DNA of 64,000 nt from Ovoidimarina sp038744785 (GCA_038744785.1 JBCDLX010000010.1:1-64000); one strand, 5' to 3'; numbered from the stretch's first letter, positions 16,200-25,709 are shown. Program-made: numbers and translations. Notes: generated by a model not told the origin, from the letters alone.

Positions 16200-18284
16200 A
16201 TGGCGAAATGGGACTTCGACGGACCGATCCTAGAGATCGACAACCTGTCGATCAGCTTCTTTACGCGGCTCCGGGAAATCCCGGCGGTCATGGATTTCTC
16301 GTGCACGGTGCAGCCGGGCGAAGCAATGGGGCTTGTCGGCGAAAGCGGCTGCGGGAAATCCACGGTGGCGCTTGGCGTGATGCAGGACCTTGGCGTGAAC
16401 GGCCGGATCGTCGGCGGTTCGATCAAGTTCAAGGGCCGCGATCTGGGCGCCATGAGCATGGAAGAGCTGCGCGATATCCGCGGGTCTGAAATTGCGATGA
16501 TCTATCAGGAACCGATGGCTTCGCTGAACCCGGCTATGAAAATCGGAAAGCAACTGATGGAAGTGCCGATGATCCACGAAGGGGTCTCGGAAAAAGAAGC
16601 CTATGACCGGGCGCTTGAAGTCGTTACGGATGTGAAGCTTCCCGACCCCAAGCGGATGCTTGACAGTTTTCCGCACCAGTTGTCGGGAGGCCAGCAGCAG
16701 CGGATCGTCATCGCGATGGCGCTGATGTCAAAGCCAAGCTTGCTGATCCTTGATGAGCCGACGACCGCACTTGACGTGACTGTGGAAGCTGCTGTCGTGG
16801 AACTCGTGAAGGACCTCGGCAAGAAGTACGGCACATCGATGCTGTTCATAAGCCACAACCTTGGCCTGGTGCTCGAAACCTGCGACCGGCTTTGCGTGAT
16901 GTATTCGGGTGAAGCCGTCGAAACCGGGTCTATCGCCGATGTGTTCGACAAGATGCAGCACCCCTATACACAGGCGCTGTTCCGTTCGATCCCGCTTCCC
17001 GGGGCCGACAAGAACTCGCGCCCGCTGGTGGCCATTCCCGGAAACTTCCCCCTGCCCCATGAACGTCCGCCGGGCTGTAATTTTGGCCCTCGCTGCGACT
17101 ATTTCGAGCAGGGCCGATGCGATGCGCAGGACATCCCGATGTCCAACGTCGAAGGCGATGACCGGCACGACACGCGGTGTCTGAAGTTCCAAGAGATCGA
17201 CTGGGACGCGCCGCTGAAGGTCGCCGCCCAGCAAGATAAGACCGAGCCGGGCGATGTTGTTCTGAAGATGGAGAACCTCAAGAAGTATTATGAGGTCGCG
17301 GCGAATGCGCTCTTTGGGGGCGCCGAGAAGAAAGTGGTCAAAGCGAACGAGACGCTGAGTTTCGAGGCCCGCGAATCCGAGACGCTTGCCATCGTGGGCG
17401 AATCCGGTTGTGGGAAGTCGACCTTCGCCAAGGTCCTAATGGGTCTTGAGACGGCGACGTCCGGACGCATCCTACTGGACAATCAAGAAATCCAAGAGGT
17501 TCCAATTGAAGAGCGGGAAACTAAGACCGTGTCCTCTGTCCAAATGGTGTTCCAGAACCCGTTCGATACGCTGAACCCATCAATGACCGTCGGGCGCCAG
17601 ATCATCCGTGCCCTGGAAATCTTCGGGATAGGAAAGACCGAGGAAAGCCGTCGCGAGCACATGCTTGAACTCCTCGATCTTGTGAAGCTTCCGCGTGAAT
17701 TCGCGGAACGGATGCCGCGCCAGCTATCCGGTGGCCAGAAGCAACGTGTCGGCATCGCGCGGGCCTTTGCGGGCGGGGCGCGGATCGTTGTTGCCGACGA
17801 ACCCGTGTCGGCGCTTGATGTGTCCGTGCAGGCCGCCGTGACCGACCTGCTGATGGAAATCCAGCGCAACGAAAAGACCACACTTCTGTTCATCAGCCAC
17901 GACCTGTCAATCGTGCGTTATCTTAGCGATCGGGTGATGGTCATGTATCTGGGCCACGTGGTCGAAATGGGCGATACCGAGCAGGTCTTCAGCCCGCCCT
18001 ATCACCCTTATACCGAAGCGCTGCTTTCGGCGGTTCCGATTGCCGATACCAGTGTCGACAAACAGCATATCGTACTTGAAGGGGATATCCCATCAGCGAT
18101 GAACCCGCCGCCCGGCTGCCCGTTCCAGACGCGTTGCCGCTGGAAATCAGAGGTTCCGGGCGGGTTGTGCGAACGTGACGTGCCCCCAGTTCGGACACTG
18201 GATGCGGGCCATCAGATCAAGTGCCACTTGCCTGACGACGTGTTGAACCGGATGGAGCCTGTGATCAAGATCGCGGCCGAATGA
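16200..18284 (+). CDS. fused double ABC ATPase of a peptide importer (DppD-DppF type)
   Basis: A 694-residue protein with two complete nucleotide-binding domains in one chain. First: GESGCGKSTV, signature LSGGQQQR, Walker B LLILDEPTTALD, and the oligopeptide-type extension PPGCNFGPRC. Second: GESGCGKSTF, LSGGQKQR, IVVADEPVSALD, and PPGCPFQTRCRW. Both halves look catalytically intact. The ATG at 16200 follows AAGGAAG. Last gene of the importer operon; the two Cys-rich tails resemble the iron-sulfur or substrate-sensing tails of DppD/DppF. The 90 bases to lipA (convergent) show no clear terminator. Confidence 0.92.
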   Translation: MAKWDFDGPILEIDNLSISFFTRLREIPAVMDFSCTVQPGEAMGLVGESGCGKSTVALGVMQDLGVNGRIVGGSIKFKGRDLGAMSMEELRDIRGSEIAMIYQEPMASLNPAMKIGKQLMEVPMIHEGVSEKEAYDRALEVVTDVKLPDPKRMLDSFPHQLSGGQQQRIVIAMALMSKPSLLILDEPTTALDVTVEAAVVELVKDLGKKYGTSMLFISHNLGLVLETCDRLCVMYSGEAVETGSIADVFDKMQHPYTQALFRSIPLPGADKNSRPLVAIPGNFPLPHERPPGCNFGPRCDYFEQGRCDAQDIPMSNVEGDDRHDTRCLKFQEIDWDAPLKVAAQQDKTEPGDVVLKMENLKKYYEVAANALFGGAEKKVVKANETLSFEARESETLAIVGESGCGKSTFAKVLMGLETATSGRILLDNQEIQEVPIEERETKTVSSVQMVFQNPFDTLNPSMTVGRQIIRALEIFGIGKTEESRREHMLELLDLVKLPREFAERMPRQLSGGQKQRVGIARAFAGGARIVVADEPVSALDVSVQAAVTDLLMEIQRNEKTTLLFISHDLSIVRYLSDRVMVMYLGHVVEMGDTEQVFSPPYHPYTEALLSAVPIADTSVDKQHIVLEGDIPSAMNPPPGCPFQTRCRWKSEVPGGLCERDVPPVRTLDAGHQIKCHLPDDVLNRMEPVIKIAAE

Positions 18285-18374
18285 GCGTGCTAGAGGCCCG
18301 GCCGTAAGCACCTTGCCAGACTGGATTGCAAAGGTGAATTGCGGTCCGATTAGATCTTGGATCGAGCGGGGGTA

Positions 18375-19355
18375 TCAATCAGCAGCCGTCTGAACGCCGA
18401 GCTTCTCCAAACGCGCATCCCGCAACCGCGCAAAGTCATCGCCGGCGTGGTAGGATGATCGGGTCAAGGGGGTGGCGGACACCATCAGAAAGCCCTTGCC
18501 CCAAGCCGCTTTTTCGTAGGCCTTAAATTCATCGGGCGTCACGAAGCGGTCGATACGGTGATGTTTGGGCGTCGGCTGCAGGTACTGACCGATGGTCAGG
18601 AAATCGATGTCTGCAGACCGCATGTCGTCCATCACTTGCAGAACGGATGGGCGGTCTTCGCCCAAGCCCACCATGATGCCCGATTTCGTGAACATTGTCG
18701 GGTCCAGTTCCTTAACCCGCTGAAGGAGCCGGAGGGAATGGAAATAGCGCGCGCCGGGACGCACCTCTTGATACAGACCGGGCACGGTTTCGAGGTTGTG
18801 ATTGAACACGTCGGGGCGCGCCTCGACCACTTTTTCCAGGGCATCGGGCGCACATTTCAGGAAATCCGGTGTCAGGATCTCGATAGTAGTTGCGGGTGCA
18901 CGGTGGCGAACGGCGCGGATCGTCTGCGCGAAATGCTCGGCTCCGCCATCTTCGAGGTCGTCGCGGTCGACGCTTGTGATAACCACATGGTTAAGACCGA
19001 GCGTTTCCACGGCATGGGCAACGCGTCCCGGCTCGAACACATCTAGCGTGTCGGGCCGCCCGGTGGCAACGTTGCAGAAGGTACAACCACGGGTGCAGAT
19101 CTCGCCCATGATCATCATGGTCGCGTGCCCCTGGCTCCAGCATTCCCCGACATTGGGGCAGCCGGCTTCTTCGCATACCGTCACCAGCTTGTTTTCGCGC
19201 AAGATGTCGCGGGTCTGTTTGTAGCCGGCCGAGGTTGGTGCTTTGACCCGTATCCAATCCGGTTTCTTTGGCTGCGCATTGTCGGCCCGGTGCGCCTTTT
19301 CTGGGTGCCGCTCACCCGGGACTTTCAGATCACGAGATGGGGTTTGGGTGGCCAT
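18375..19355 (-). CDS. lipA: lipoyl synthase LipA
   Basis: A radical-SAM enzyme inserting two sulfurs into octanoyl groups on E2 subunits and H protein. The auxiliary cluster motif CEEAGCPNVGECW and the radical-SAM motif CTRGCTFCNV are both complete, and the C-terminal RSSYHA supplies the Ser ligand of the auxiliary cluster. I start at 19355 (MATQTPSRDLK, 326 residues) because AAAGGAG precedes it by five bases; an upstream in-frame start at 19403 is unsupported. Lies downstream of phoB on the same strand with about 100 bases between. Confidence 0.95.
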   Translation of the reverse strand: MATQTPSRDLKVPGERHPEKAHRADNAQPKKPDWIRVKAPTSAGYKQTRDILRENKLVTVCEEAGCPNVGECWSQGHATMMIMGEICTRGCTFCNVATGRPDTLDVFEPGRVAHAVETLGLNHVVITSVDRDDLEDGGAEHFAQTIRAVRHRAPATTIEILTPDFLKCAPDALEKVVEARPDVFNHNLETVPGLYQEVRPGARYFHSLRLLQRVKELDPTMFTKSGIMVGLGEDRPSVLQVMDDMRSADIDFLTIGQYLQPTPKHHRIDRFVTPDEFKAYEKAAWGKGFLMVSATPLTRSSYHAGDDFARLRDARLEKLGVQTAAD

Positions 19356-19457
19356 GACGGCTCCTTTTCCGCGTTCACCGATATCTATGCGATGCGCGGG
19401 CATGTGTCCAACTGGCGGAAGTCATGGCCGGGTTGCGGCTGGTGCATGCGCCCTACG

Positions 19458-20147
19458 TTATCCCAACGCGTAACCGGCCCCTCTGACCGTACGCACGGGG
19501 TCGTCGCCACCATACTGGCAAAGGGCTTTGCGCAGGCGGCCAATGTGAACATCGACGGTCCGGGTATCGACGTAGATGTCACGCCCCCATACCCGGTCGA
19601 GCAATTGTTCGCGGCTCCACACCCTGCCGGGCTTTTCCATGAACGTGCTGAGAAGCCGGAATTCGGTGGGGCCGAGCTTTAGGGGTTTGTTCTTACGCGT
19701 GACACGGTGGGTTTCGGCGTCAAGGACGATATCGTTAAACTCCAGACGCTCGCCCATCGTCGCGGGCCGTGTCCGTCGCAGCTGTGACCGGACGCGGGCC
19801 ATAAGCTCGACGACCGAATACGGTTTGATCACATAATCATCGGCGCCCGTTTCCAGCCCACGGACGCGGTCGACCTCTTCCGACCGGGCCGAGAGCATGA
19901 TGACCGGAATGCTGCGTGTTAGGCTACGGGATTTAATCTGCCGGCACACTTCGATCCCCGACACGCCGGGGAGCATCCAGTCCAAGACGATGACGTCCGG
20001 CTTCTCTTCGTTTACCAACAAAAGCGCCTCGTCACCGGTCTCCGCACGGCTGACGGCAAAACCTTCGGCTTCCAGATTATAGGCCAGAACCTCTCTTTGC
20101 GCCGGTTCGTCCTCGACAACAAGGACGGTCGGTTGGCTTGCCGACAT
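19458..20147 (-). CDS. phoB: phosphate regulon response regulator PhoB
   Basis: A 229-residue OmpR-type regulator. The receiver has the acidic pair VEDE, the phosphoacceptor in VIVLDWMLPG and the Lys in VIKPYS. The winged-helix DNA-binding domain ends with WGRDIYVDTRTVDVHIGRLR and VRTVRGAGYAL. Its start codon shares one base with the phoU stop (TGATG), so translation is coupled. It should bind the PHO box at 25692-25709 and so control its own operon. Confidence 0.96.
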   Translation of the reverse strand: MSASQPTVLVVEDEPAQREVLAYNLEAEGFAVSRAETGDEALLLVNEEKPDVIVLDWMLPGVSGIEVCRQIKSRSLTRSIPVIMLSARSEEVDRVRGLETGADDYVIKPYSVVELMARVRSQLRRTRPATMGERLEFNDIVLDAETHRVTRKNKPLKLGPTEFRLLSTFMEKPGRVWSREQLLDRVWGRDIYVDTRTVDVHIGRLRKALCQYGGDDPVRTVRGAGYALG

Positions 20148-20869
20148 CAGGATTGGCCTGTTCCAGGCTTGGCGAACGGCGTCCGGTCGCCCTTGGGTCG
20201 GGCCTCGTCAGGCATCGCCCCGGTCACGAGATAGATGACCTGATCGGCAATCGAGGTCACGTGATCACCCATGCGTTCGATGTTCTTGGCAATGAAATGA
20301 AGATGCATGCACGACGTGATGTTGCGTGGATCTTCCATCATAAAGGTCAGAAACTCGCGGAACAAAGCATTGTACATCTGATCGACCTCTTGGTCGCGCA
20401 GTCGCACATCTTCGGCAAGTTCGGCGTCGCGCTGGATGTAGGCGTCTAGCACATCCTTCATCATCAACTCGACCTCTCGCGCCATCCGCCGAAGCGACGT
20501 TGCCGCGCCTTCCGGTGGCTGCATCTGCACCAAGACGCTGGTCCGCTTCGCCAGGTTCTTGGCGTAGTCGCCGCAGCGTTCAAGGTTGCCCGATATTTTC
20601 ATCACGGTCAGCACGGTCCGCAAATCTGACGCCGTCGGAGCGCGCAGGGCAATCACGCGGGCCGCCTCTTCGTTGACCTGCTCTTCCAGCGCGTCGATGG
20701 CCTTGTCGTTGCTCCGAACTTGTGCCGCAAGCTCTTCGTCCCGGGTTTCAAGCGACTTGGCCGCATCGACGATGGCAGCCTCCACCAGGCCGCCCATCTT
20801 CATAATCATGGCTTGGATCGCTTCGAGGTCGCGGTCAAAGGCCGATGCGATGTGTTGCGTCTCGTTCAA
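20147..20869 (-). CDS. phoU: phosphate signalling protein PhoU
   Basis: A helical-bundle protein that connects the Pst importer to PhoR and keeps the regulon off when phosphate is plentiful. It has the two PhoU repeats, each with the metal-binding pattern: ERCGDYAKNLAKR and ERMGDHVTSIADQ. The best start is the TTG at 20869 (reading MNETQHIASAFDRDLEAI), preceded by AGGGGG at six bases and lying just after the pstB stop; it gives 240 residues, the usual size. The longer open frame overlaps pstB and lacks a ribosome site. Confidence 0.94.
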   Translation of the reverse strand: MNETQHIASAFDRDLEAIQAMIMKMGGLVEAAIVDAAKSLETRDEELAAQVRSNDKAIDALEEQVNEEAARVIALRAPTASDLRTVLTVMKISGNLERCGDYAKNLAKRTSVLVQMQPPEGAATSLRRMAREVELMMKDVLDAYIQRDAELAEDVRLRDQEVDQMYNALFREFLTFMMEDPRNITSCMHLHFIAKNIERMGDHVTSIADQVIYLVTGAMPDEARPKGDRTPFAKPGTGQS

Positions 20870-20879
20870 TGTGGGCCCC

Positions 20880-21677
20880 CTAGCCGATCCGGCCTGTAAT
20901 GTACGACTCGGTCCGCGAGTCGTTGGGATTTGTAAAAATCTGTCCCGTTTCGCCATATTCCACCAGGTGACCCAGGTGGAAGAACGCGGTCTTCTGACTG
21001 ACCCGCGCCGCCTGCTGCATCGAGTGTGTGACGATGACGACCGAGTAATTCTGCTTCAGCTCGTCGATCAGTTCTTCGACCTGTGCTGTCGCAATGGGGT
21101 CAAGCGCAGAACAGGGTTCGTCCATCAACAGGACTTCGGGTTCGGTCGCTACCGCGCGCGCGATACACAGGCGCTGCTGCTGACCACCCGAAAGGCCCGT
21201 ACCGGGTTCGCTTAGACGGTCCTTGACCTCTTCCCAGATCGCGCCTCTGCGAAGCGCCTTTTCGACGATATCGTCGAGATCTGCTTTTGACCCCGCCAGT
21301 CCGTGGATCTTCGGGCCATAGGCCACGTTGTCGTAGATCGATTTGGGAAACGGGTTCGGTTTCTGGAATACCATGCCAACCTTGGCCCGCAGCTGCACCG
21401 GATCGACCTGCTTGTCATAGATGTCTTCGCCATCGAGCAGAATGTCGCCCTCGACCCGGGCCACATCAATGGTGTCATTCATTCGGTTCAGGCACCTCAG
21501 GAACGTCGATTTCCCGCATCCCGATGGGCCGATGAAAGCGGTAACCGTCTTATCCTGGATGTCGACGTTGACATCTTTGATCGCATGGGTGTCGCCGTAA
21601 TAGACCTGCACGTTCCGCGCCGCGATTTTCGTCTCTGTCATTACGACGTCCCTTTCGACGAGTCTTGCGTCATCCAT
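20880..21677 (-). CDS. pstB: phosphate ABC transporter ATP-binding protein PstB
   Basis: A 265-residue ATPase driving phosphate import. Walker A GPSGCGKSTFLRCLNRM, signature LSGGQQQRLCIARAVA, Walker B EVLLMDEPCSALDPIA and the H-loop VIVTHSMQQAARVS are all intact. The ATG at 21677 has a perfect AGGAGGT five bases upstream, so the 12-residue extension before the usual N-terminus (MTETKIAARN) is likely real. Ten bases separate it from pstA. Confidence 0.96.
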   Translation of the reverse strand: MDDARLVERDVVMTETKIAARNVQVYYGDTHAIKDVNVDIQDKTVTAFIGPSGCGKSTFLRCLNRMNDTIDVARVEGDILLDGEDIYDKQVDPVQLRAKVGMVFQKPNPFPKSIYDNVAYGPKIHGLAGSKADLDDIVEKALRRGAIWEEVKDRLSEPGTGLSGGQQQRLCIARAVATEPEVLLMDEPCSALDPIATAQVEELIDELKQNYSVVIVTHSMQQAARVSQKTAFFHLGHLVEYGETGQIFTNPNDSRTESYITGRIG

Positions 21678-21687
21678 TTTGGACCTC

Positions 21688-23037
21688 CTACCAGCGGCGC
21701 TCGAACCGGCGGCGCAGAAGGATCGCGACCGCGTTCATGATAACAAGAAAGACCAATAGCACGATAATCGCGCCCGAGGCCCGTTCGACGAACGCCGGAT
21801 CAGCCCGTTGCGTCCAGTTATAAACCTGCACCGGAAGCGCCGCGGCCGGGTCAAAGAACCCCTCTGGCGGTGCTGCGGGGAACTCGCGCACAAAAGCCAC
21901 CATCCCGATCAGAAGCAGCGGTGCGGTTTCCCCCAGCGCCTGCGCCAGACCGATGATCGTGCCGGTTAGAATGCCGGGCGCCGCAAGCGGCAGAACATGG
22001 TGGAACACCGCCTGCATTTTGGAAGCACCGACCCCAAGCGCAGCATCGCGGATCGACGGTGGAACCGATTTCAGCGACGCCCGCGTCGCGATGATAATGG
22101 TCGGCAGCGTCATCAATGTCAGCACCAACCCACCGACGATCGGCGCGGATTGCGGCAACCCGGCGAAATTGATGAAGATCGACAGGCCAAGGATGCCGAA
22201 CACAATCGACGGTACGGCAGCGAGGTTCGAGATGTTCACCTCGATCAGATCGGTGAACTTGTTCTTCGGCGCAAATTCTTCGAGATAGATCGAAGCTGCC
22301 ACGCCGATGGGCAGCGCAAGCGCCAGAACCACGATCATCATGTAGAACGACCCGATGATTGCAACGCCCAGTCCAGCCGCCTCGGGTCGGTTCTCCGAGG
22401 CGTCCGGCCAGGTGATAAAACTCCAGTTGAAGCGGGTTTCAAGGGTGCCGGCCTCTTTCATGGCCTCAGCCAACATCAGTTGTTCCGGCGAAACATTCGA
22501 ATCGCGCTCTGCTGATTGCATCGTTACGCGACCTTTGAAGAACCCGTCGATCCGACCGGCGGCGAGCACCTCGAACGTCACCGTTTCGCCGATCACAGCC
22601 GGGTTGGCGAGAACGAACCGACGCATCTGCGCCGCTGCCTCGTTCGAGATCAGGTCTTCGGGATCCTCAAGCCCTTCGATGACGATGCCCTTTTCCGCGA
22701 TCTTCGCTTCCATCGCGTCGCGGATCAGCGGCGCGTAACCGAAGGTCGACACTTTCGCCAGATCGGCAGGATCGCGGTTCCCGTTCTTGTCGAGCTTCTC
22801 CTCTGTCAGTTCTACATCCAGGACGATGTAGGTCTGCCAGAAGGCGCTAAGACCGTTTGAAAGGATCGACGACAAAAGGAAGACAAGCGCCAGAACCGAG
22901 ATCGCGACTGCGATCATGCCGTAAAGCCGGAAACGGGCTTCGGCCGCGTTGCGGCGCTTGGTCCGCGCATCAAGCTGCAGAAGCGAAGACTTCGTTCTGG
23001 CAGGCTGCGCTGACGGGGATGCTGCGATATCGGTCAT
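21688..23037 (-). CDS. pstA: phosphate ABC transporter permease PstA with large periplasmic insert
   Basis: A 449-residue inner-membrane protein. After the first membrane segment (residues about 38-62) comes a roughly 170-residue periplasmic region (FWQTYIVLDVELTEEKLDKN ... FNWSFITWPDASE), which matches the DUF3333-type extension of alphaproteobacterial PstA. The core with its ATPase-contact loop (RDAALGVGASKMQAVFHHVL) follows. The start overlaps the pstC stop by four bases (ATGA). The insert may contact PstS. Confidence 0.94.
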   Translation of the reverse strand: MTDIAASPSAQPARTKSSLLQLDARTKRRNAAEARFRLYGMIAVAISVLALVFLLSSILSNGLSAFWQTYIVLDVELTEEKLDKNGNRDPADLAKVSTFGYAPLIRDAMEAKIAEKGIVIEGLEDPEDLISNEAAAQMRRFVLANPAVIGETVTFEVLAAGRIDGFFKGRVTMQSAERDSNVSPEQLMLAEAMKEAGTLETRFNWSFITWPDASENRPEAAGLGVAIIGSFYMMIVVLALALPIGVAASIYLEEFAPKNKFTDLIEVNISNLAAVPSIVFGILGLSIFINFAGLPQSAPIVGGLVLTLMTLPTIIIATRASLKSVPPSIRDAALGVGASKMQAVFHHVLPLAAPGILTGTIIGLAQALGETAPLLLIGMVAFVREFPAAPPEGFFDPAAALPVQVYNWTQRADPAFVERASGAIIVLLVFLVIMNAVAILLRRRFERRW

Positions 23038-24494
23038 TCGTACTGCTCCCGGTAGCGGCGCACGATCCAGAGGGCCAGAACGTTGAGACCCAGGGTTATA
23101 ACGAAAAGAGACAGGCCAAGCGCAAAGGCCACCAGCGTTTCGGGCGAGCCGAAGGCCGTGTCACCGGTGAGCTGGCTGACGATCTTGACCGTTATGGTCG
23201 TCATCGCCTCGAACGGGTTGAGACTTAACTTGGCCGCAGCTCCAGCCCCCATGACAACGATCATGGTTTCGCCGATTGCGCGCGAGGCGGCCAGAAGGAT
23301 GGCACCGATGATCCCCGGCAAGGCGGCAGGAACGATCACCTGCCGGATGGTCTCGGATTTGGTGGCACCCAAACCATAGGATCCATCACGCATCGCTTGC
23401 GGCACGGCGTTGATGATGTCGTCCGACAACGAGGACACAAACGGGATCAGCATAATCCCCATCACGATACCCGCTGTCATCACGGACGAGGACGAATTCC
23501 CCAGATTTAGCGGTGCCGCGAAGTAATCACGCAGAAGGGGTCCGACTGTAATCAGCGCAAAAAGCCCATACACGATCGTCGGGATTCCGGCGAGGATCTC
23601 GATCATCGGCTTAGCCACGGACCGCACCCGGTTCGATGCGTATTCGGCCATATAGATCGCGGCCATCAACCCGATCGGCACCGCGAACAGAAGGGCCACG
23701 AACGACACGTAAAGCGTGCCCCAAAGAAGCGGGGCGATGCCAAGCTCGGACCCGCCACGGAACTGCGGGTTCCAGGTCAGATTGAAGAAGAAGTCGGACG
23801 CTGGATGCAGGGTAAAGAACCTGAGCGTTTCGAACACCATCGAAAAGATGATGCCGACCGTCGTCAGGATCGCGACGCTTGATGCCAGGATCAAAAGCAC
23901 CATGATCGCCCGCTCGGACACGTTCCGGGCGCGGAAATCGGGATTGATCCGGCTGTGGGCGATCAGCATGCCCGCCGCGCTTAGCCCGATGACGACCACC
24001 GTCATTGCAAGGCGCAGGCCGCTTGTGATCGATCTGAATTCCTTGGCGGCGACAAACACACTTTGCCGGACATCGGCACCGACCGCCACGCCAAAGTCGG
24101 CCAAGCGGCTCCGAATATCGGTCAAGTCCGCGCGCATCTGGTCCAACTGGGTTTCGGTCAGCGTGCCGTTATCGATTGCGACGTCAAGCCCCGAAGCAAT
24201 CCGCCGCACGTCCGCCATGACCAGGCTTTGCGTGCTGCCCTCCGCGATATCCGCCGGGTCGATCATGCCAGTGACGCGGTTTTCCACGTAGATCGGCTGA
24301 AGGATCAGCCACAGGACCATCACGATCAGCGCGGGGACGACCGCGAACAGGAAGACCGATTGACCGTAATAGCTTGGAAGCGAATGAAGCTTCCGGATGT
24401 CTTCGTCCGCGCCTGAAAGCGCGTGGCGTCTACCCAGGACGAAACCGGTTATCCCGATCAGAAGAACAATCAGGCTTATCAGCCCCACACCCAT
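23034..24494 (-). CDS. pstC: phosphate ABC transporter permease PstC
   Basis: A 486-residue inner-membrane protein, larger than E. coli PstC because of an N-terminal region with two extra membrane segments and a periplasmic helical portion (SLVMADVRRIASGLDVAIDN..., LADFGVAVGADVRQS). The transport domain carries MRDGSYGLGATKSETIRQVI as the ATPase-contact loop. It follows pstS after a hairpin and overlaps pstA by four bases. Confidence 0.94.
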   Translation of the reverse strand: MGVGLISLIVLLIGITGFVLGRRHALSGADEDIRKLHSLPSYYGQSVFLFAVVPALIVMVLWLILQPIYVENRVTGMIDPADIAEGSTQSLVMADVRRIASGLDVAIDNGTLTETQLDQMRADLTDIRSRLADFGVAVGADVRQSVFVAAKEFRSITSGLRLAMTVVVIGLSAAGMLIAHSRINPDFRARNVSERAIMVLLILASSVAILTTVGIIFSMVFETLRFFTLHPASDFFFNLTWNPQFRGGSELGIAPLLWGTLYVSFVALLFAVPIGLMAAIYMAEYASNRVRSVAKPMIEILAGIPTIVYGLFALITVGPLLRDYFAAPLNLGNSSSSVMTAGIVMGIMLIPFVSSLSDDIINAVPQAMRDGSYGLGATKSETIRQVIVPAALPGIIGAILLAASRAIGETMIVVMGAGAAAKLSLNPFEAMTTITVKIVSQLTGDTAFGSPETLVAFALGLSLFVITLGLNVLALWIVRRYREQYE

Positions 24495-24523
24495 GGCAGC
24501 CCCCAGAAGTCAGAAAGATAGAA

Positions 24524-24547
24524 GGAGGCGCCGGCTAAGGCGCCTCC
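24524..24547 (-). terminator. hairpin between pstS and pstC (attenuator or mRNA stabiliser)
   Basis: GGAGGCGCC (24524-24532), loop GGCTAA, GGCGCCTCC (24539-24547): nine perfect pairs. On the transcript it lies 17 bases after the pstS stop and is followed by TTCTATCTTTC. This fits partial termination or 3'-end protection giving more PstS than PstC. Confidence 0.65.
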
Positions 24548-24564
24548 GTAAAGCGATGGTGCGC

Positions 24565-25608
24565 TTAGTTCAGCGGGCCCATTGCGGTGCCGCCGTTTGC
24601 AACCATTTCCTGGGTCGCGGCCAGTTCGGGGTCGGAAACCAGGCCGTACGCCGCGAGCGGGCCGTCGGGGCCGGCGATCTCGTTGGAGACGAAGAAGTCG
24701 ACGTATTCCTGAAGACCCGGGATAACGCCGAGGTGCTGCATCTTCACGTAGAAGAACAGCGGACGCGACACTGGGTATTCGCCCGAGGCAACCGAATCAG
24801 CCGAAGGCACGACGCCGCCCATCGTGGCAACGCGCAGCTTGTCGGTGTTGTTCTCGTAGAACGAGAGGCCGAACACGCCGATTGACTGGGGGTTCGCATC
24901 GAGACGGGCCAATGTTTCGGTGTAGTCACCGTCGATGTCGACCGACACGCCGTCGGTGCGAAGCGCGATGCACGAATCTTCGGTCGCGTCTTCGTCGCCG
25001 CCATTGGCTGCCATGAAGGCTTCCATTGCGCCAGTTGCTTCACAGCCGGCTTCCAGAACCTTCACGTCGAATACTTCGCGGGTGCCGTGCTTGGTGCCCG
25101 GGATAAAGGCCAGGATTTCCTGATTCGGCAGGTCCGGGTTCACGTCCGACCATGAGGTGTGCGGGTTGTCGACCAGCGCGCCGTCGACGACGATCTGAGC
25201 GGCCAGAGCGGCGTACCATTCAGCCGGCGTGAAGGCGAATTCAGGGCCGTCGATGTCCGATGCAAAGACGATGCCGTCATATCCGAAGCGGACTTCCATG
25301 ATGTCCGTCACACCGTTCGAGGCGCACTTGTCGATGTCGCTTTGCTTGATCTTGCTCGACGAGTTGGCGACGTCGGTAAAGTTTTCGCCCAGACCGTCAC
25401 ACATCTTTGCACGGCCGGCGCCCGAGCCGCCGCCTTCGACGACCGGGGTCGGGAAGTCAAAGTTTTCACCGAACGCTTCGGCGACGATGGTGGCATACGG
25501 AAGGACCGTCGAAGAACCGGCGGCGTGCACGTTGTCCCGCGCCATGGCGTGGGTCGCGGACACGGCAGCGATCGCCAGAGCCGAAGTGGCCAGTTTCACG
25601 AATGACAT
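24565..25608 (-). CDS. pstS: periplasmic phosphate-binding protein PstS
   Basis: A 347-residue secreted receptor with signal peptide MSFVKLATSALAIAAVSATH ending at about residue 24. The phosphate-binding segments are visible: AAGSSTVLPY, GGGSGAG, and the later KHGTREVF. The start is preceded by AGGAG at five bases. It is the first gene after the PHO box and should be the most strongly induced gene of the cluster under phosphate shortage. Confidence 0.94.
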   Translation of the reverse strand: MSFVKLATSALAIAAVSATHAMARDNVHAAGSSTVLPYATIVAEAFGENFDFPTPVVEGGGSGAGRAKMCDGLGENFTDVANSSSKIKQSDIDKCASNGVTDIMEVRFGYDGIVFASDIDGPEFAFTPAEWYAALAAQIVVDGALVDNPHTSWSDVNPDLPNQEILAFIPGTKHGTREVFDVKVLEAGCEATGAMEAFMAANGGDEDATEDSCIALRTDGVSVDIDGDYTETLARLDANPQSIGVFGLSFYENNTDKLRVATMGGVVPSADSVASGEYPVSRPLFFYVKMQHLGVIPGLQEYVDFFVSNEIAGPDGPLAAYGLVSDPELAATQEMVANGGTAMGPLN

Positions 25609-25633
25609 ATGGTTGCTCCTAAGCTTGCAATGC

Positions 25634-25654
25634 GGGCGCGTGTTTCCCGCGCCC
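25634..25654 (-). repeat. hairpin in the pstS leader
   Basis: GGGCGCG (25634-25640), seven-base loop, CGCGCCC (25648-25654). A second inverted repeat, GGTCGT/ACGACC, lies at 25664-25679. Both fall between the PHO box and the pstS ribosome site, so they would be in the 5' leader of the mRNA or at the promoter core. A role is not shown. Confidence 0.4.
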
Positions 25655-25691
25655 TGTGCCCGCGGTCGTACGAACGACCCACTGCGCTTTT

Positions 25692-25709
25692 GTGACAGTC
25701 TTGTAACAG
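25692..25709 (-). promoter_or_regulatory. PHO box upstream of pstS
   Basis: On the minus strand the sequence is CTGTTACAAGACTGTCAC: two 7-base half-sites (CTGTTAC, CTGTCAC) with an 11-base period, close to the known PhoB consensus. A third, weaker unit (CTTCATA) lies one more period upstream. It is 84 bases before the pstS start and just downstream of phoR, so PhoB should activate pstSCAB-phoU-phoB but not phoR from here. Confidence 0.85.

Noticed and set aside
18288..18312. GTGCT...AGCAC inverted repeat after the ATPase gene as a terminator
   Set aside because: Five-pair stem with a long loop and no T run on either strand.
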